A stretch of 64,000 nt of DNA, taken from positions 4,287,812-4,351,811 of the forward strand of contig NZ_KE386491.1 of assembly GCF_000427405.1 (NCBI RefSeq), given 5' to 3'. Position 1 is the first letter of the stretch; each line of letters begins with the position of its first letter. The position numbers and the translations under genes are program-made. The notes beneath the pieces are model-generated. The model saw nothing but the letters and a program-made list of their open reading frames with translations, had not been told where the DNA came from and did not search any database. Positions 46,301 through 56,040 of this stretch are shown piece after piece. This DNA comes from Flectobacillus major DSM 103. Its GTDB lineage: Bacteria > Bacteroidota > Bacteroidia > Cytophagales > Spirosomataceae.

Positions 46301-46636
46301 TGGACTCCAACTAATTTGAATGCTTCTTCTCCAATTTTTGAAAATGTATCTAACTTCAGTACTGATACACAACCAAACTCTTGGTATGTTGAAAATGGCT
46401 CTTATTTGAGAATGACAAACTTGGCTCTTGGTTATAACTTACCAAAAGACTTGTTGAAAAAAATGAAAATAAGAACAGCAAGAATTGCTCTTTCAACGAA
46501 CAACGTGTTTACTGTAACAAGTTACTCGGGCTTAGACCCACAAGTAGGTGGACAAGCTGATACAAACTTTGGTATTGATATTGGTAACTATCCAGTAACA
46601 AGAAGTTACAATTTATCGGTAAAACTTGGTTTCTAA
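43400..46636 (+). CDS. SusC/RagA-type TonB-dependent outer-membrane transporter
   Basis: A 1078-residue receptor. Signal peptide to about 28 (ends SMAQ), a carboxypeptidase-regulatory-like domain at about 30-110 (VTGKVAGVDNQGIPGVSILI, GTTTDASGSFSI), then the plug with DEVIVTGYSSSNKKE at about 112-126 and NPLYVVDGVPTQ, and a large barrel ending with an aromatic residue (KLGF). DVNGDGKIDADDRTILGSP near residue 890 is typical of the family. Imports oligosaccharides together with the SusD lipoprotein encoded 54 bp downstream. The shared operator links it to xylose use. Confidence 0.95.
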   Translation: MKNKLLNYFKHVFVLTALLVYSVSSMAQDRRVTGKVAGVDNQGIPGVSILIKGTRTGTTTDASGSFSINSKSANDVLVLTGIGYKSKEVTIGGQSVVNIVLEEDVAALDEVIVTGYSSSNKKESTAAISTVKAKDLTAVPSGNIEQQLQGKVSGVTVITSGQPGTTSIVRVRGFGSFGGNNPLYVVDGVPTQSTDFLAPDDIESTTVLKDAAAASIYGARAASGVIVYTTKKGTKKARPLEITYDGMYGVTDPGTGIKMLNPQDQATWTWKALGPGAKHDQYGSGTTPIIPDYLLIGSPSGGRKGYVGSIDIEAERAKYQNNPLAGPLYLVMAANKQGTDWYKAITRTAPLTRHNLGFSGGTETSRFYFGLGVQEQSGILKFNEFRRYDFRANSEFDITKKLRIGENLQFTYRQTRGLAGGNGGAGIAQEESYLLDAQRMPTIIPIYDVFGGYAGSAAGGFSNARNPVQGLTLNSNDNVFGLSGFGNIYAEYDVLPELTLRTSFGGGVNFNTYRDYTFVDHGNSEPVAGKNALREGSSYNYNWVWTNQVNYKKKIGLHGIEALAGIEALNTGAGRNIEGFGQDPFTTSLDYLSLSTISSGRNVTGGLFSGVNFYSIFGQANYSYNSRYFLTAVVRRDGSSRFGANNRYGVFPAFSAAWRLSSEDFMKDLSFINDLKVRAGWGQMGNSNNVDPNNQYSLYSSSIGTAAYDITGTNNAVAEGFYRSRIGNPNAKWETAETSNIGLDASILNGKFEVQLDFWRKDTKDLLFQVPIAGVIGTLASAPSVNIANMRNQGIDLQIVNHGKINSDLKYDITVNGSLLSNTITSLAPGTTYFDVSPPTNRLSAAPTRNKEGESMASFFGYKVIGYFKDDAEVKSAPAQEGAGPGRFRFADVNGDGKIDADDRTILGSPIPKFTGGINLKVTYKNFDIETYLYTSLGNQIFNMTKWYTNFYSTFPGSAKAETVKNSWTPTNLNASSPIFENVSNFSTDTQPNSWYVENGSYLRMTNLALGYNLPKDLLKKMKIRTARIALSTNNVFTVTSYSGLDPQVGGQADTNFGIDIGNYPVTRSYNLSVKLGF

Positions 46637-46690
46637 TTCTAATTAGAAAAACGGTAAGTTTTGTTCAACTCAAAAATTAGAAATAATCAA

Positions 46691-48430
46691 ATGAAAATAA
46701 ATATAATCGGTAAAACATTAGTCTCTGCATCCTTGTTGACTGCCCTTACGGTAGTTGGGTGTAAGGACTCATTTTTGGAAGTTGCTCCTAATGGACAATT
46801 GACCTCAGTATTATTGACCTCGAAAGCGGGTCTTGAAGGTACTTTGATGGGTGCTTATAGTATGCTAAATGGTCGTGGATTTACTCGTTTGGCTTCATCT
46901 ACTAACTGGGTATATGGTAGTATCTTGGGTGGCGAAGCTAACAAAGGAACTGAATCTGGTGACTACGGTGCAATCAACCCTATCCAAAGATTTGAAACTA
47001 TTGCCAGTGCTGGCGATGTTGAAGGTACTTGGAATGGTAAATATGAAGGTATTAGTAGGGCAAATGCTGTAATCCGTTTGGTTACTCAGGCCGATGCTTC
47101 TGTAACCGCTGCTGACAAAGCTAGGATTCTGGCTGAAGCGAAGTTCCTAAGAGCTCATTATTACTTTGAATTGAAACGTTTGTTCAATTATGCACCATAT
47201 ATCGATGAAACAGTTGATTATGGAACAGGTATTGAAAAAGTTAAAAACGATACAGATTTGTGGCCTAAAATTGAAGCTGATTTGAAAGCTGCAATGGATG
47301 CCTTGCCAGAAGTTCAAATTGCTGCAGGTAGAGCTAACAAATGGGCTGCCGCTGCATACTTAGCAAAAACATATTTGTATCAGAAAAAATATGCTGAAGC
47401 TAAAGCATTATTTGACCAAGTGATTGCTAACGGTAAAACTGCCAATGGTAAGAAGTATGGTTTGGTTGCCAAATATGCAGAAGTATTTAATGCTGCCAAC
47501 GACAACAACGAAGAATCTGTTTTTGCTATTCAGGCTGCCGCTAATACAGGTAGTGTAAACAATGCAAACCCAGAGTTTGACTTGAACTTCCCTTATGGTG
47601 GTGCTGCTGCTCCGGGTGGATGTTGCGGTTTCTTTCAGCCTAGTTTTGAGCTTGTAAACTCGTTCCGTACAGATGCAAATGGGTTGCCATTGTTGGACGG
47701 TTCTTATAACACTGGTAATAATGTTGTGAAAAACGATTTTGGTTTACTATCAAAAGATGCCTTTACACCTGATGCTGGTAACCTAGACCCTCGTTTGGAT
47801 CACTCTGTAGGTCGTCGTGGAATTCCTTATTTAGATTACGGCCCATTCCCTGGTAACGACTGGATTCGTTCTCAAAGCTATGCTGGGCCATACTCTACTA
47901 AGAAGTTTGTTTATTACAAATCTCAAGAAGGTACATTGACAGATGGTAGCTCTTGGACAAGAGGTTATGCTGCCATGAACTACAATGTAATTCGTTATGC
48001 CGATGTATTGTTGATGGCTGCTGAAGCTGAAATTGAGGTAGGAAGCTTGACAAAAGCCTTAGAATATATCAATGCGGTACGTAACCGTGCTGCTAACCAA
48101 GATGGATGGGTGAAACTAGACGGAAAACCTGCAGCGAAATATGTAATCTCTCCTTATTCTGCATTTGCAGATAAAGATGCTGCTCGTAAGGCTCTTCGTT
48201 TTGAACGCAAATTAGAGCTTTCTGGCGAAGGTCACCGCTTCTTTGACCTAGTACGTTGGGGTGTTGCTGAAAAAGAAATTAATGCTTACCTAAGCTATGA
48301 AGGTCGTCTTCTTACTATTGCGTTGGGTGGTGCTAAATTTACACCGGGTAAGAGTGAATACTTGCCTATCCCTCAAACACAAATTGATAGACAAGGTAAG
48401 GATGTTCTAAAACAAAACCCTGGTTATTAA
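46691..48430 (+). CDS. SusD/RagB-type outer-membrane lipoprotein
   Basis: Start at the ATG of 46691 (579 residues) rather than a TTG 30 bp upstream. Lipobox VVGC follows a hydrophobic stretch; the next residues KDSFLEVAPNGQLT are typical of SusD. TPR-like helices are seen (ARILAEAKFLRAHYYFELKR, RANKWAAAAYLAKTYLYQKK) and the C-terminal RFERKLELSGEGHRFFDLVRWG is a family hallmark. It caps the SusC barrel and binds the glycan. A terminator follows. Confidence 0.95.
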   Translation: MKINIIGKTLVSASLLTALTVVGCKDSFLEVAPNGQLTSVLLTSKAGLEGTLMGAYSMLNGRGFTRLASSTNWVYGSILGGEANKGTESGDYGAINPIQRFETIASAGDVEGTWNGKYEGISRANAVIRLVTQADASVTAADKARILAEAKFLRAHYYFELKRLFNYAPYIDETVDYGTGIEKVKNDTDLWPKIEADLKAAMDALPEVQIAAGRANKWAAAAYLAKTYLYQKKYAEAKALFDQVIANGKTANGKKYGLVAKYAEVFNAANDNNEESVFAIQAAANTGSVNNANPEFDLNFPYGGAAAPGGCCGFFQPSFELVNSFRTDANGLPLLDGSYNTGNNVVKNDFGLLSKDAFTPDAGNLDPRLDHSVGRRGIPYLDYGPFPGNDWIRSQSYAGPYSTKKFVYYKSQEGTLTDGSSWTRGYAAMNYNVIRYADVLLMAAEAEIEVGSLTKALEYINAVRNRAANQDGWVKLDGKPAAKYVISPYSAFADKDAARKALRFERKLELSGEGHRFFDLVRWGVAEKEINAYLSYEGRLLTIALGGAKFTPGKSEYLPIPQTQIDRQGKDVLKQNPGY

Positions 48431-48456
48431 TTTAGAAATGTAATTAGTTTTTTTAT

Positions 48457-48490
48457 AAAAGAGATGGTATATTTTGCCATCTCTTTTTTT
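48457..48490 (+). terminator. Terminator downstream of susD
   Basis: AAAAGAGATGG (48457-48467) pairs with CCATCTCTTTT (48477-48487), 9-nt loop, then further T. It lies before the start of the FG-GAP gene, so that gene is either expressed by read-through or from its own promoter. Confidence 0.78.
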
Positions 48491-48511
48491 ATAAAGAAAA
48501 ATACTTTTGTT

Positions 48512-51500
48512 ATGAATAAATTAACACAACTCTGCCTTTTTGGACTATTAGCTTTGACTCTTTCTTCGTGTAGCAACGATTCTACCGTTTTTACTCAGTT
48601 GCCTGCTGAAGATACTGGAATTACGTTTTCAAATAGAATAACCGAAAGCGACACCATGAACGTTCTAACCTTTGAGTATATTAATAACGGTGGAGGGGTT
48701 GCTATTGGAGACTTTAATAACGATAGCCTACCCGATGTTTACTTTACTGGTAATCAGGTTAATAATAAACTTTATATCAATAAAGGTGATTTCAAGTTTG
48801 AAGATATTACTCAACAAGCAGGGGTTGCGGGCGATAATAAATGGTGCTCTGGCGTAGCTTTGGTGGATATCAACAACGATAACAAACTGGATATTTATGT
48901 TTGTGCTACAGCCAAAAAGGTGGCTAGCCAAAGGGCCAATATGCTGTATGTGAATCAAGGGGTAGATAAAGATAATAAACCTATCTTTAAAGAAATGGCT
49001 CGGGAGTACGGTATCGCAGATACAACTCATTCGACTAATGCAGCTTTTTTTGATTATGATAACGATGGCGACCTCGACCTTTATGTACTTGTCAACGAAA
49101 TGGATGATACCCGTTTCCCTAATAAGTACCACGAAAAAATAAAAGATGGTTCTTCTAAAAGAACAGATAAATTGTATAGAAATGACTGGAATCCTACCTT
49201 AAAACATGCAGTTTATACTGATGTTTCAAAACAAGCGGGGATTCTTATCGAAGGCTATGGCTTGGGGCTAAATATTACAGATATTAACCGTGACGGATGG
49301 AAAGATATATACATTACCAATGATTACCTGACCAACGACCTCCTGTATATCAATAATCACGATGGCACATTTACCGACCAGTCTGACCTGTATTTTAAAC
49401 ACACTTCGTATTCGGCAATGGGCAACGAAGTGAACGATATTAATAATGATGGATTGGTTGATATAGTTGCTTTGGACATGATGCCCGAAACCAACTATAG
49501 AAAGAAAATGATGACACCTGCCAATAATTATGTGACCTATCAAAATAACGAACTGTATGGCTATAATTATCAGTACCCTCGTAATACCCTACAAGTAAAT
49601 CAAGGAAAAGACCCTAAGACAGGACGACCTTTGTTTAGTGAGGTGGGTTTATTGGCTGGTATTGCCGAAACAGATTGGAGCTGGACTCCTATGGTAACCG
49701 ATTTTGATAATGATGGCTTACGAGATATTATCATTACCAATGGTTTTCCTCGTGATATTACCGACCAAGATTTTATAGCCTATCATGCCTCGATGTCGAG
49801 CTTAGTTACCAAGATGATGCTAATGGATTCTATCCCTTCTGTCAAAATCAAAAACTTTGCTTATAAGAATAAAGGAAATCTTCAGTTTGAAGATGTAACC
49901 AATGCTTGGGGGATTACTCAGCCTTCGTTTTCTAACGGTGCCGCTTATGCCGATTTAGACAACGATGGTGACTTGGATTATATCGTTAATAATATCAATG
50001 ATTCGGCATCGGTTTATCGCAATAATATTGTTCAACAAAAACCTGCTGAAAGTAATTACTTGAGAATAAAACTCAAAGGTGGGAAAGACAATATTTTGGG
50101 CTTAGGAGCTTGGATTGAAATTGCCTATAACAACGGCGAAAAACAAGTTTATGAGTATTCGCCCTATCGTGGCTATTTGTCGAGCATAGAACCTATCGCT
50201 CATTTTGGGCTTGGTAAAGTTCAGGTAGTCGAGCAAGTAAAGGTGATTTGGCCGAATGGGAAAGCCCAAATTTTAAAACAGGTTCATACTAATAAAACTT
50301 TGTATTTGGATGAAGCAAAGGCCAAAGATATTCCGCAAGAAAACACCAAACCTCAAGTTGTATTATTAAAAGATATTACCGATGCCCTAAATATTGATTA
50401 TGTGCATCGGGAAAATGATATTATCGACTTCAATGTTCAAAAGTTGTTACCTCATAAGTTTTCTCAGTTTGGCCCAGCATTGGCTGTTGGCGATGTCAAT
50501 GGCGATGGCCTAGAGGACATTTTTGTGGCAGGTGCTAATGAATATAAAGGAAAGTTTTTGCTCCAAACCAAAGACGGTAAGTTTTTGGTAAAAGACCTAC
50601 TACCTGGAAACGAAGGCAAAGAAAAAGGTAGTGAGGATATGGGCGTATTGCTGTTTGATACCGAAAACGATGGCGACTTGGATTTGTACATTGTAAGTGG
50701 TAGTTATGAATACCCTGCTGGCGACCCTCATTATCAAGATAGGTTTTATCTAAATGATGGGAAAGGAAATTTTCAGTTGGTCGAACAAGCCATTCCTGCT
50801 ATCCTAGAAAGTGGCTCGTGTGTCAAGGCGGTAGATTTTGATAAAGATGGCGATTTGGATTTGTTTATAGGAGGAAGGGTAGAGCCAAGTGCTTATCCAA
50901 AACCAGTAAATAGCCGTATTCTAAGAAATGAAGCTCCTGCGGTGAAATTTACAGATGTTACGGCTCAGGTAGCTCCTCAATTGAATAATATAGGGCTAAT
51001 TTGTGATGCCGTTTGGACAGATTACGATAATGATGGTTGGGTTGATTTGGCTTTGGCAGGTGAGTTTATGCCTATTACATTTTTGAAAAATGAGAAAGGA
51101 AAATTTAAAAATGTAAGCGAGCAAACTGGATTAGCTAAATATACAGGCTGGTGGAATAGTATTGCGGCTGGTGATTTTGACAATGATGGTGATATTGACT
51201 ACATAGCTGGAAATTTGGGCTTAAATACCCTTAATAGAGCCTCAGAAGCTAATCCCGTGAGTGTTTATGCCAAAGACTTCAATAGCGATGGGCATTTTGA
51301 TGCTATACCAACAGTGTATTTTAAAGATTTGGACGGTGTCAGAAAAGAATTTCCTTTCAGTACCCGAGACGACCTTGCCAAGCAGTTTATCCAAACTAGA
51401 CAACGCTTTGATTCTTATGCAAAATTTGCCAAAGCAACCATCAATGAAGTTTTGAAGCCTGAAGAATTGAAAGAGGCTTTGATACTAAGAGCCACTTGGA

Positions 51501-52063
51501 TGAAGTCTAGTTATTTAGAGAACCAAGGCAATGGCCAGTTCAAAATCAAGGAATTACCTATTCAAGCTCAGTATTCGCCTGTATTTGGTATAGCTGTTCA
51601 GGATTTTGACCAAGATGGTAATTTGGATGTATTATTAACTGGAAATGATTACAGTACCGAGCTGACTGTTGGCCGATTAGATGCCTCAAAAGGAAGTCTG
51701 CTTAAAGGTAACGGCAAAGGAGGCTTTACTGTCGTAAATGTTGAACAAGGAGGCTATTGTGTTGGAGGCGATTCTAAAGCATTGGTTCAGTTGCAGAATG
51801 CCAAAGGAAATCTACTAACGGTAACCTCTCAAAATAGAGATAAATTGAAATTCTTTGAAAGTACGCTTCCCTATCGAGCAGTATTGGTAGCTCCAACAGA
51901 CAATAGTGTATTGTTGAAGTTGAAAAATGGAAAAACTAGAAAAGAAGAGATTTATTATGGGTCATCATTTTTGTCTCAATCTACACATCGACTATTAGTA
52001 GGTAATGATGTTCTTGGAATAGAAGCAATAGATTCTAAAGGGAAAAAAAGAATAATACAATAG
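48512..52063 (+). CDS. Large FG-GAP/VCBS-repeat lipoprotein with UnbV/ASPIC domain
   Basis: Start at the ATG of 48512 (1183 residues), giving a lipobox LSSC near residue 20; the longer frame begins inside the susD terminator. It has many FG-GAP calcium-binding repeats of DxNxDGxxD type (GDFNNDSLPDVYFTGN, FDYDNDGDLDLYVL, VDFDKDGDLDLFIGGR, DFDQDGNLDVLLTGND). An UnbV/ASPIC domain lies at about 520-600 (GLGAWIEIAYNNGEKQVYEY, HFGLGKVQVVEQVKVIWPNG). Proteins of this kind (CRTAC1-like) are common beside SusC/SusD pairs; role is probably surface glycan binding or adhesion, unproved. Confidence 0.9.
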   Translation: MNKLTQLCLFGLLALTLSSCSNDSTVFTQLPAEDTGITFSNRITESDTMNVLTFEYINNGGGVAIGDFNNDSLPDVYFTGNQVNNKLYINKGDFKFEDITQQAGVAGDNKWCSGVALVDINNDNKLDIYVCATAKKVASQRANMLYVNQGVDKDNKPIFKEMAREYGIADTTHSTNAAFFDYDNDGDLDLYVLVNEMDDTRFPNKYHEKIKDGSSKRTDKLYRNDWNPTLKHAVYTDVSKQAGILIEGYGLGLNITDINRDGWKDIYITNDYLTNDLLYINNHDGTFTDQSDLYFKHTSYSAMGNEVNDINNDGLVDIVALDMMPETNYRKKMMTPANNYVTYQNNELYGYNYQYPRNTLQVNQGKDPKTGRPLFSEVGLLAGIAETDWSWTPMVTDFDNDGLRDIIITNGFPRDITDQDFIAYHASMSSLVTKMMLMDSIPSVKIKNFAYKNKGNLQFEDVTNAWGITQPSFSNGAAYADLDNDGDLDYIVNNINDSASVYRNNIVQQKPAESNYLRIKLKGGKDNILGLGAWIEIAYNNGEKQVYEYSPYRGYLSSIEPIAHFGLGKVQVVEQVKVIWPNGKAQILKQVHTNKTLYLDEAKAKDIPQENTKPQVVLLKDITDALNIDYVHRENDIIDFNVQKLLPHKFSQFGPALAVGDVNGDGLEDIFVAGANEYKGKFLLQTKDGKFLVKDLLPGNEGKEKGSEDMGVLLFDTENDGDLDLYIVSGSYEYPAGDPHYQDRFYLNDGKGNFQLVEQAIPAILESGSCVKAVDFDKDGDLDLFIGGRVEPSAYPKPVNSRILRNEAPAVKFTDVTAQVAPQLNNIGLICDAVWTDYDNDGWVDLALAGEFMPITFLKNEKGKFKNVSEQTGLAKYTGWWNSIAAGDFDNDGDIDYIAGNLGLNTLNRASEANPVSVYAKDFNSDGHFDAIPTVYFKDLDGVRKEFPFSTRDDLAKQFIQTRQRFDSYAKFAKATINEVLKPEELKEALILRATWMKSSYLENQGNGQFKIKELPIQAQYSPVFGIAVQDFDQDGNLDVLLTGNDYSTELTVGRLDASKGSLLKGNGKGGFTVVNVEQGGYCVGGDSKALVQLQNAKGNLLTVTSQNRDKLKFFESTLPYRAVLVAPTDNSVLLKLKNGKTRKEEIYYGSSFLSQSTHRLLVGNDVLGIEAIDSKGKKRIIQ

Positions 52064-52326
52064 TGAAAGTAATAGTAATTAAGCTTGTTTCAGGCTGTAG
52101 TTATAACACAGGTTTGGAATGTCCAACATTTTACTCAAAATTACGATTTTAAGATGAAAAGAGTTTTGGATTATTTTGAATACTCGCTAGCTTTTCAATG
52201 ATGAATTTCCTTATTAATAGGCCAGTTTATTCACTAGTTATAACAGCTTGAATAAAAGCATTTGTTACAGAACCCCTCGTGATCACCGAAAAGAGGTAAA
52301 ACTTAAAGTGTTTCATTCAGATTGAG
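52064..52326. other. Spacer after the FG-GAP gene
   Basis: No gene or repeat recognised; A+T-rich sequence leading to the bidirectional terminator at 52327-52371. Confidence 0.5.
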
Positions 52327-52371
52327 TTTTCATAAAAATAGGGAGCTACTAGCTCCCTATTTTTATGAAAA
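52327..52371. terminator. Bidirectional terminator between FG-GAP gene and PBP1a
   Basis: A perfect 21-bp stem (52327-52347 with 52351-52371) around ACT, the longest stem in the window; core arm ATAGGGAGCT, with A- and T-rich outer parts. Confidence 0.93.
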
Positions 52372-54702
52372 TTATTTTAAAAAGCCATCTTCGTCGTCTT
52401 TTGGTTTGGCAGTTGGTACTTGCACCTGTGTAGAGTCGGAGGAGGCAGCATAACAATTAATATCCACATTGTCGGGCTTGCGGAAAGGTTCTTTCTTAAA
52501 GCCAGCTATCTTTAAAGAAGGGTCGGCATATACCTTATCCATAAACATAGCGTAGGCTGGCATAGCCATTTTAGCACCTTGCCCTAAGCTAATATTTCGG
52601 AAGTGAATACTGCGGTCGTCGCCACCAACCCAAACACCAGCTACAAGATTTTGGGTAACACCCATAAACCAACCATCGGAGTAATTAGAAGTTGTCCCCG
52701 TTTTAGCCCCAATTTCATTTCCTTGTGCACAAGCATAGCGTTTTAAGCCTTCGGCAGTACCCCCAGGCTCCAAAACAGCTCCTCGTAGCATGTGTACCAT
52801 TTTGTAAGCTGTTTCGGCCGTAAGCACTTGTTTGGTAGTAGTTTCAAACCTCCTCAATTCGTTACCATTTTTATCTTCAATACGTAAAATCATGATAGGC
52901 TCAATTCTATATCCTTCATTTACAAAAGTACAATAGGCATCAACCTGTTCATAAACAGACACTTCGCTTGCCCCTAAGCACAACGATGGTGTTTCGTTGA
53001 GTGTACTTGTAATACCAACACGGTGTGCAAATTCCGCAACTTTTTGTGGCCCCATTTGCTTCATCAGTTTGGCTGCTACAGAGTTGATAGAACGCCCCAT
53101 TGCTCTTCTCAAAGGCATACTTTCATACGAATATCGTCCATCGGCATTTTGAGGTGTCCAAGGTTTTAGCAAACCATCCTCTTTGCCAAAAGTTACAGGT
53201 TCGTCTACGACATAGTCGCAAGGGCTAGCCACATCGCTTTCAATTGCGGCTGCATAAACAAACGGCTTGAATGTTGAACCAGGTTGGCGTTTACTTTGGC
53301 GAACGTGGTCATATTTAAAAAACTTGAAGTTAATCCCCCCAACCCACGCTTTAATATGGCCATCGTTGGGGTTCATGGCCATAAACCCAGCATTGAGAAT
53401 CCGCTTGTAATAATTTAAAGAATCCATTGGCGACATTAGCGTATCTTTTTCGCCCTGCCAAGAAAAGACCGTCATTCTTACAGGTTTTTTTAATACTTCC
53501 CATACCTTATCTTCGTCGCCATCCATTTCCTCCATCAATTGCTTATAACGCTCAGTACGCTTCATCGCATCTTTCAAGAACCCTTTAAGTTCCTTCATGT
53601 GTTCGTCTACCCATGGATTACGGCCTTTCCAGTGTTCATAAAACTTCTTTTGCTGAATAATCATGTGTTCTCTTAGTGCTTCTTCGGCATACTGCTGTGC
53701 ACGGGAGTCGATAGTCGTATAGATTTTTAGGCCACTCGTGTACAGGTTTAGTTGCTCTTTTTCGTCACGGGTACTATTAATGTCGGCAATAATAGCTTGT
53801 AATTGCTTTTTAATGGCCTCTCTAAAATAAGGAGCACTACCAGTATTGTGATTTTCAACCTTGAATCGAAGCTGTATCGGTTTTTCTTGTAGTGCCAAGG
53901 CTTCGTCGGAAGGCAAATAGCCATATTTGACCATTTGGGCTAATACGGTATTGCGACGAGCCAAACACTTTTCGGGTCTGCGTCTGGGGTCGTATAGGTT
54001 TGGGTTTTGTAGCATACCCACCAAAGTAGCCGCTTCGTTGACACTCACATTGTTGACTTCTTTGCTAAAATAAGTTTTACAAGCTACCCTAATACCATAA
54101 GCATTATTGCCAAATTCTACCTCATTGAGGTACATTTTCATAATTTCCTGCTTGGTATAACGGTTTTCGAGTCGAATCGCCAGAATCCATTCTTTAGTTT
54201 TGGCAATAATAGTGCTTACTTTCGGAATCCGCATGAGCAAGCCCTTATATTGTTTACCTTCTTCGGCAGCCTCGGCATAACGAGTATTAAACAAGTTTTT
54301 GGCCAATTGCTGAGTAATAGTACTACCACCACCTGCCGTTCCAAAGCTAGTTATTACCCTAAATGTACTACGAAGGTCGATTCCCGAATGCTTTGAAAAG
54401 CGGGCATCTTCTGTAGCCATCAAGGCATTAATAATATTGGGTGAAAGCTCTTCAAATTCTACAGGACTACGATTTTCACGGAAATATTTTGACAATTCTA
54501 CACCGTCTTCAGAGATAAGTACAGAAGCCAACTGGCTTTTGGGGTTTTCAAGTTCTTGCAGGCTAGGCATACCACCAAAAAGCCAAAAAAAGTTGTAGTT
54601 TACTGCTAATACATACAGGAGTGTTCCTAAAAAAACTCGAATAGACCACTTCCAAATATTTTGAATTGTACGCTGATATTTACCTGGTTGGAGTTTTATC
54701 AT
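52372..54702 (-). CDS. Bifunctional penicillin-binding protein 1a-type
   Basis: Peptidoglycan glycosyltransferase and transpeptidase. Start taken at 54702 (776 residues, MIKLQPGKYQ); a longer frame to 54798 adds 32 residues without clear function. One transmembrane helix at about 20-42. The glycosyltransferase catalytic Glu is E98 in ATEDARFSKHSGID. The transpeptidase has S476 and K479 in GSTFKPF, SIN in GRSINSVAAK and KTG in GAKTGTTSNYSDGWFMG. Single gene, ends at a strong terminator. Confidence 0.95.
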   Translation of the reverse strand: MIKLQPGKYQRTIQNIWKWSIRVFLGTLLYVLAVNYNFFWLFGGMPSLQELENPKSQLASVLISEDGVELSKYFRENRSPVEFEELSPNIINALMATEDARFSKHSGIDLRSTFRVITSFGTAGGGSTITQQLAKNLFNTRYAEAAEEGKQYKGLLMRIPKVSTIIAKTKEWILAIRLENRYTKQEIMKMYLNEVEFGNNAYGIRVACKTYFSKEVNNVSVNEAATLVGMLQNPNLYDPRRRPEKCLARRNTVLAQMVKYGYLPSDEALALQEKPIQLRFKVENHNTGSAPYFREAIKKQLQAIIADINSTRDEKEQLNLYTSGLKIYTTIDSRAQQYAEEALREHMIIQQKKFYEHWKGRNPWVDEHMKELKGFLKDAMKRTERYKQLMEEMDGDEDKVWEVLKKPVRMTVFSWQGEKDTLMSPMDSLNYYKRILNAGFMAMNPNDGHIKAWVGGINFKFFKYDHVRQSKRQPGSTFKPFVYAAAIESDVASPCDYVVDEPVTFGKEDGLLKPWTPQNADGRYSYESMPLRRAMGRSINSVAAKLMKQMGPQKVAEFAHRVGITSTLNETPSLCLGASEVSVYEQVDAYCTFVNEGYRIEPIMILRIEDKNGNELRRFETTTKQVLTAETAYKMVHMLRGAVLEPGGTAEGLKRYACAQGNEIGAKTGTTSNYSDGWFMGVTQNLVAGVWVGGDDRSIHFRNISLGQGAKMAMPAYAMFMDKVYADPSLKIAGFKKEPFRKPDNVDINCYAASSDSTQVQVPTAKPKDDEDGFLK

Positions 54703-55069
54703 TGGGATTGAAATTACGGTAAAAGCCGTTTGAATTTTAGGTTTAATAATGCTTTTCAAGAATACCCCATTCATGGAGAATCTAAAGAAGTGCAACAAAA
54801 ATTATTAAGCAATTATGGTCATTTTTGGTAACTATTGGTACAAAACAGAGGTAATACACCTCGGTATAATCAAATAGTTCGGTTATTATTTTGTTATTGC
54901 TCAACTCTTTTGTGCTTGAATCTTATATTCATAGAGAAGAAGCAGGTAAAACACAAAATTAAAAATTTAATACAAATACGCTCATTTTAATAGAAAAGTA
55001 TTCGCGCAAAGCGATATTTCTTGCTTAATAACGCATAATCAATGGATTAACCCCCAAACGATTGTATGA
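54703..55069. other. Spacer between PBP1a and PAP2 genes
   Basis: No supported gene. A small GAGGT-AATAC-ACCTC inverted repeat near 54848-54863 is the only structure noticed. Confidence 0.5.
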
Positions 55070-55717
55070 CTACTTATGGATTAGGCTTTGCTGAGGCCAA
55101 TCTTTATTTTGATGGAAACTCAAACTTGGGTAGCCAATGCGTGTTATCAAGGCCGACAATATACCTATCAAAGAGCCTCCCAGTAGGTCTTCGGGGAAAT
55201 GCTGAAAAAGATATGGTCTTGAATAAGCCGCCAACAATGCCAATATCAAGTACAGATATCCCCATTTTTTATTAGAAGTAAATAAGGTTAGCAGGGTAAA
55301 AATACAAAAAGCCGAAGTGGTATGTCCCGACGGAAAACTATTATAACTATGAATATTGACTCCTTCCACAAAATGCCAAGGGTAGTCGACCCCTTCAAAA
55401 AAGGTAATAGGGCGTAAAGTCGAGCATAAAAATTTAAGCCCTTGAGCCATAAGTGTACTCACCAATAATGCCATTGCTAGAATAAGAGCTTTTTCGTACC
55501 TGATAAATAAATGAATAAAGATAACAGCCCCAAAAAACCAGCCTTCGCCCAATTGGGTTGCACACCAAAAAAAGGTATCTGTCCAAGTAGTACGATGCGA
55601 GTTAATCCAAGTCATTTGTTCAAATTTTGACGAAGAAAGTACCAACGCCAACACAATTACCCAAACACAAAGAAAAGGGGCAAAAAAAGTACGATTTTTT
55701 ATCAATAACGCTTTCAT
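55070..55717 (-). CDS. PAP2-family membrane phosphatase
   Basis: A 215-residue membrane protein from the ATG at 55717; a frame to 55810 would add 31 residues with odd composition. The three phosphatase motifs are complete: K95-x6-R102-P103, P129-S-G-H132, and S166-R-x5-H173-x3-D177. About five to six hydrophobic helices. Such enzymes dephosphorylate undecaprenyl pyrophosphate, lipid A or phosphatidyl lipids. It follows the PBP1a gene's upstream side on the same strand, so an undecaprenyl role would fit, but cannot be shown. Confidence 0.9.
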   Translation of the reverse strand: MKALLIKNRTFFAPFLCVWVIVLALVLSSSKFEQMTWINSHRTTWTDTFFWCATQLGEGWFFGAVIFIHLFIRYEKALILAMALLVSTLMAQGLKFLCSTLRPITFFEGVDYPWHFVEGVNIHSYNSFPSGHTTSAFCIFTLLTLFTSNKKWGYLYLILALLAAYSRPYLFQHFPEDLLGGSLIGILSALITRIGYPSLSFHQNKDWPQQSLIHK

Positions 55718-55888
55718 AAATACAAAGGTCGCAAAAAATAGAAGTGATTCAAACCTCCAAAATAGAAATAAGCTACGAGTCTGAGCTACCAAATATTTTG
55801 GATAATTCAACGATTAGCTCAGATTAAGTGATTCATTGCCTGATATTTATTAGAATACTTAGATATACAAAACTATTATAAATAAACA

Positions 55889-55920
55889 TTTGCCTTTCTC
55901 AAAAATAGTCTCTAATTTTG
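55889..55920 (+). promoter_or_regulatory. Predicted promoter of the yceD-rpmF unit
   Basis: TTTG (55889-55892), 20 bp, TAATTTTG (55913-55920): exact match to the phylum consensus, with a start near 55926. The 323-bp gap to the divergent PAP2 gene has nothing else recognised. Confidence 0.6.
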
Positions 55921-56040
55921 CAGTCTTTTCGTGTTTGCTGAGCCAGAAAGGATTCTATGTATATAGAAAAGCCACACCAAAAGCAGTAAGATGTGAATAG
56001 TTTATAGAATCGTTTCAAACACTTTTTTCGATAAAATACC

